This document shows, piece by piece, positions 31,424-32,801 of a stretch of DNA of 32,801 nt. Origin of the DNA: Acidobacteriota bacterium. Its GTDB lineage: Bacteria; Actinomycetota; Acidimicrobiia; Spongiisociales; ZC4RG35. The notes below the pieces were generated by a model. The model worked only from the letters and a program-made list of their open reading frames with translations, was not told the DNA's origin and ran no database searches. The stretch lies in NCBI GenBank assembly GCA_022573225.1, contig JACZUI010000031.1, positions 379 to 33,179 of the forward strand, read 5' to 3'. Made by a program: the position numbers and the translations under genes. The stretch's first letter is position 1, and each line of letters starts with the position of its first letter.

Positions 31424-32020
31424 ATGTCGATAGCAGCCCTCATCCTCGCCGCCGGAAGCTCGCGGCGTCTCGGCCGACCCAAGCAGCTGGAGCCGTGGGG
31501 CGACTCAAATCTCCTCGAGCATGTTGTTCGCCGTACCTCAGAATTCGCTGTCGATGAGGTCTGGGTTGTGCTCGGGTACGAATTCGAGAGGATTCTCGCG
31601 GAGAGCGACCTCGGGGACGCAGGAGTGGTGGAAAACCCGGAGTGGGAGGAGGGGATCGCTTCGTCGATTCGGATCGGGCTGGACGCGCTCACCCGGCTTT
31701 CGAGGTGCGACACGGTGGTTCTAGTAATCGGGGACCAGCCTGAGATCACGACTGAGGTGGTGGATGAGTTGTTGGCTTCTCACGCCGGCGCCGGTCGGCC
31801 GGCGACCGTTCCCAAGTATCGCTATAGCGGGGGCAATCCGGTGATCGTGGAGCGATCACTGTGGCCACGCCTGATGTCACTGGAGGGGGATGAGGGGGCG
31901 GCCCGCCTCTGGCAGGCCCACCCGGAGTGGGTCAACGAGGTGTGGTTCTCGGAGCTGGCCCCCCGCGATGTCGACACAGAGATCGATGTCGTGGAAATGA
32001 GACCAAAGCACCCTTCCTGA
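31424..32020 (+). CDS. mocA: MobA-like NTP transferase, probably molybdenum cofactor cytidylyltransferase
   Basis: 198 aa. The nucleotide-binding signature LILAAGSSRRLGRPKQLEPWG is at residues 6-26, and the metal Asp is in VVLVIGDQPEI. The family converts molybdopterin cofactor to its cytidine (MocA) or guanine dinucleotide form. Proximity to xdhC genes favours MocA, which serves xanthine/CO-dehydrogenase-type enzymes. ATG at 31424 is chosen for the reason given under the -10 box. It is 72 bases after the split xdhC pair. An 8-bp inverted repeat GCTAGTGC/GCACTAGC (31360-31367 and 31406-31413) lies in the gap. Confidence 0.85.
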   Translation: MSIAALILAAGSSRRLGRPKQLEPWGDSNLLEHVVRRTSEFAVDEVWVVLGYEFERILAESDLGDAGVVENPEWEEGIASSIRIGLDALTRLSRCDTVVLVIGDQPEITTEVVDELLASHAGAGRPATVPKYRYSGGNPVIVERSLWPRLMSLEGDEGAARLWQAHPEWVNEVWFSELAPRDVDTEIDVVEMRPKHPS

Positions 32021-32079
32021 CCCCCCTTGCATTGGTATAGAGTCGCGGCCACGTTTGAGCGAAGCGGAGACGACGGGCT

Positions 32080-32478
32080 ATGGCGCGAGTCGACCAGGTT
32101 GCAGGGATTGATCAGAAGAACGCCACCAAGCTGCGCAAGGTTGGCGTAAGGACAGCGAAGGGGCTGAGCAAGACTGCCAGCACGCGGACGGGCCGGTCCG
32201 AGCTGTCGAGAGTCACCGGAATCGACTCCCGCCGATTGCAGCAATGGGTCAACCACTCGGACTTGCTCGCCGTGCGCGGTGTCGGCGCGGAGTACGCCGA
32301 GCTTCTCGTCTCTGCGGGCGTAGACACGGTAAGGGATCTGCGGCGGCGCAACCCGACGGCTCTGTCGGCGAAGATCATCGCGCTCAACGGCCAACGAAAT
32401 GTGGTTCAGCGCCTCCCCACCGAGTCGATGGTTGAGGGCTGGATCGAAGCGGCGGGGACGGTCGAACCCACGATCTGA
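32080..32478 (+). CDS. DUF4332 (helix-hairpin-helix) protein
   Basis: 132 aa. Two HhH-like repeats are visible: VAGIDQKNATKLRKVGVRTAKGLSKTA and LLAVRGVGAEYAELLVSAGVDTVRDLRRRNPTAL, the second being the DUF4332 signature. This fold commonly binds DNA or mediates protein contacts. No catalytic motif is present. It has a purine-rich AAGCGGAGA upstream as a possible ribosome site. GGCGAACGAAGTGAG repeats follow the gene. Confidence 0.82.
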   Translation: MARVDQVAGIDQKNATKLRKVGVRTAKGLSKTASTRTGRSELSRVTGIDSRRLQQWVNHSDLLAVRGVGAEYAELLVSAGVDTVRDLRRRNPTALSAKIIALNGQRNVVQRLPTESMVEGWIEAAGTVEPTI

Positions 32479-32505
32479 CCGCGGTCCTGCCCCCTCCGCT
32501 CCTGG

Positions 32506-32592
32506 TCCCCCGGCGAACGAAGTGAGATGTTTCTCCCCCCGGCGAACGCAGTGAGTTTTTGGGGGGAGTAGCGGCGGAGCCGGGGAGGGGGG
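32506..32592. repeat. GGCGAACG(A/C)AGTGAG repeat pair with G/C-rich hairpin
   Basis: Two copies of the motif (32512-32526 and 32541-32555), each after a C-run, followed by G-rich right arms. CTCCCCCC (32533-32540) pairs perfectly with GGGGGGAG (32561-32568). The same motif occurs after the MaoC gene. It lies between the convergent DUF4332 gene and the last leftward gene. Confidence 0.65.
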
Positions 32593-32630
32593 CTCCTTCT
32601 CGGTCTTTCTCCGTCATGGCTAAAACGAAA

Positions 32631-32654
32631 AAGGGGGCCCCGAAGGGCCCCCTT
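32631..32654 (-). terminator. Rho-independent terminator of the leftward right-edge gene
   Basis: A perfect 10-bp G/C-rich stem (AAGGGGGCCC/GGGCCCCCTT) around a 4-nt loop that reads TTCG on the minus strand. On that strand it runs directly into a T-rich tail, the classic intrinsic terminator. It sits 22 bases after the stop of the right-edge gene. Confidence 0.9.
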
Positions 32655-32676
32655 ATCGTGTGAGGAGGAGGTGAGC

Positions 32677-32801
32677 TCAGGAAGCCTTCTCGGCCTTGGT
32701 GTCCGGAGCCTTGGTGGCCGGAGCCTTGTTGGCCGGAGCCTTGTTGGCCGGAGCCTTGTTGGCCGGAGCCTTGTTGGCCGGAGCCTCAGTCTTCACTTCG
32801 G
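32677..32801 (-). CDS. C-terminal fragment of a leftward gene with an APANK repeat tail
   Basis: Only the last 41 codons are in the window; the gene continues off the right edge. The tail reads EVKTEAPANK, three more APANK units, APATK, then APDTKAEKAS and stop. Such Ala/Pro/Lys tails occur on actinobacterial ribosomal proteins and on HU- or H1-like DNA-binding proteins. Which of these it is cannot be told without the body of the protein. A strong terminator follows. Confidence 0.75.
   Translation of the reverse strand, partial: EVKTEAPANKAPANKAPANKAPANKAPATKAPDTKAEKAS
32701..32790. repeat. Tandem 15-bp repeat encoding the Lys-rich tail
   Basis: Four perfect 15-bp units GGCCGGAGCCTTGTT (32716-32775), flanked by degenerate units at 32701-32715 and 32776-32790. 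Each encodes Ala-Pro-Ala-Asn-Lys on the minus strand. Copy number may vary among strains through slippage. Confidence 0.85.

Noticed and set aside
1-32801. CRISPR array, toxin-antitoxin pair or phage defence genes
   Set aside because: No spaced direct repeats of CRISPR type and no recognisable defence proteins were seen; the only tandem repeat is the coding 15-bp repeat at the right edge.

Overview
The window looks like chromosomal DNA of a high-GC, aerobic actinobacterium. The evidence is a DUF2017 gene coupled to clpS, an acyl-CoA carboxylase alpha chain with fused biotin carrier, an actinobacterial HhH-GPD protein, frequent GTG/TTG starts, and many TANNNT boxes placed 6-8 nt before start codons, as expected for leaderless transcripts. 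Acidimicrobiia or a related uncultivated class is my inference; there is no rRNA or other strong marker.

Layout. Bases 1-1783 are the end of an integrative element: a hypothetical gene overlapping a tyrosine integrase, which stops 84 bases before the 3' end of a tRNA-Lys(UUU) gene, the probable attachment site. Bases 1956-7239 hold a VOC protein, a fusion of an endonuclease IV-like TIM barrel with a LigD-type polymerase domain, a HisA-like/VOC fusion that has lost the usual first catalytic Asp, and a convergent aldehyde dehydrogenase, probably the P5C dehydrogenase of proline catabolism. Bases 7393-13370 hold an orphan membrane histidine kinase, a PlsY-type acyltransferase coupled to a flippase-like membrane protein, a Bcp peroxiredoxin, a beta-hydroxyacid dehydrogenase and an alpha-oxoamine synthase.

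Bases 13407-21159 are a CoA-thioester island. Acyl-CoA carboxylase beta and alpha chains run leftwards and a MaoC hydratase diverges from them. A tightly overlapping leftward operon then encodes thiolase, class III CoA-transferase, a half-length SDR-like protein without catalytic residues, and a canonical SDR. This gene set recalls the bbs type of beta-oxidation module. Bases 21314-25292 hold an HhH-GPD protein, a DUF4388 protein, uridine kinase, and proC translationally coupled to proline dehydrogenase. Bases 25382-28882 hold a large membrane Fe-S oxidoreductase, a small lipoprotein, clpS and DUF2017. Bases 29159-32478 hold a bacterial eRF1-like (baeRF) protein, a split XdhC pair, a MocA-like cytidylyltransferase and a DUF4332 protein. 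The right edge carries the C-terminus of a leftward gene with an Ala-Pro-Ala-Asn-Lys repeat tail and a strong terminator.

Proline (PRODH, P5CDH) and possibly leucine, valine and threonine breakdown are represented, so amino-acid and acyl-CoA catabolism is the metabolic theme. Two intergenic repeat families are visible: inverted repeats after the proline dehydrogenase and DUF2017 genes, and GGCGAACGAAGTGAG-type repeats after the MaoC and DUF4332 genes. The most unusual items are the EndoIV/LigD-polymerase fusion, the HisA-like/VOC fusion, and the half-SDR/SDR pair inside the thiolase/CoA-transferase operon. No CRISPR array or obvious defence system is visible.
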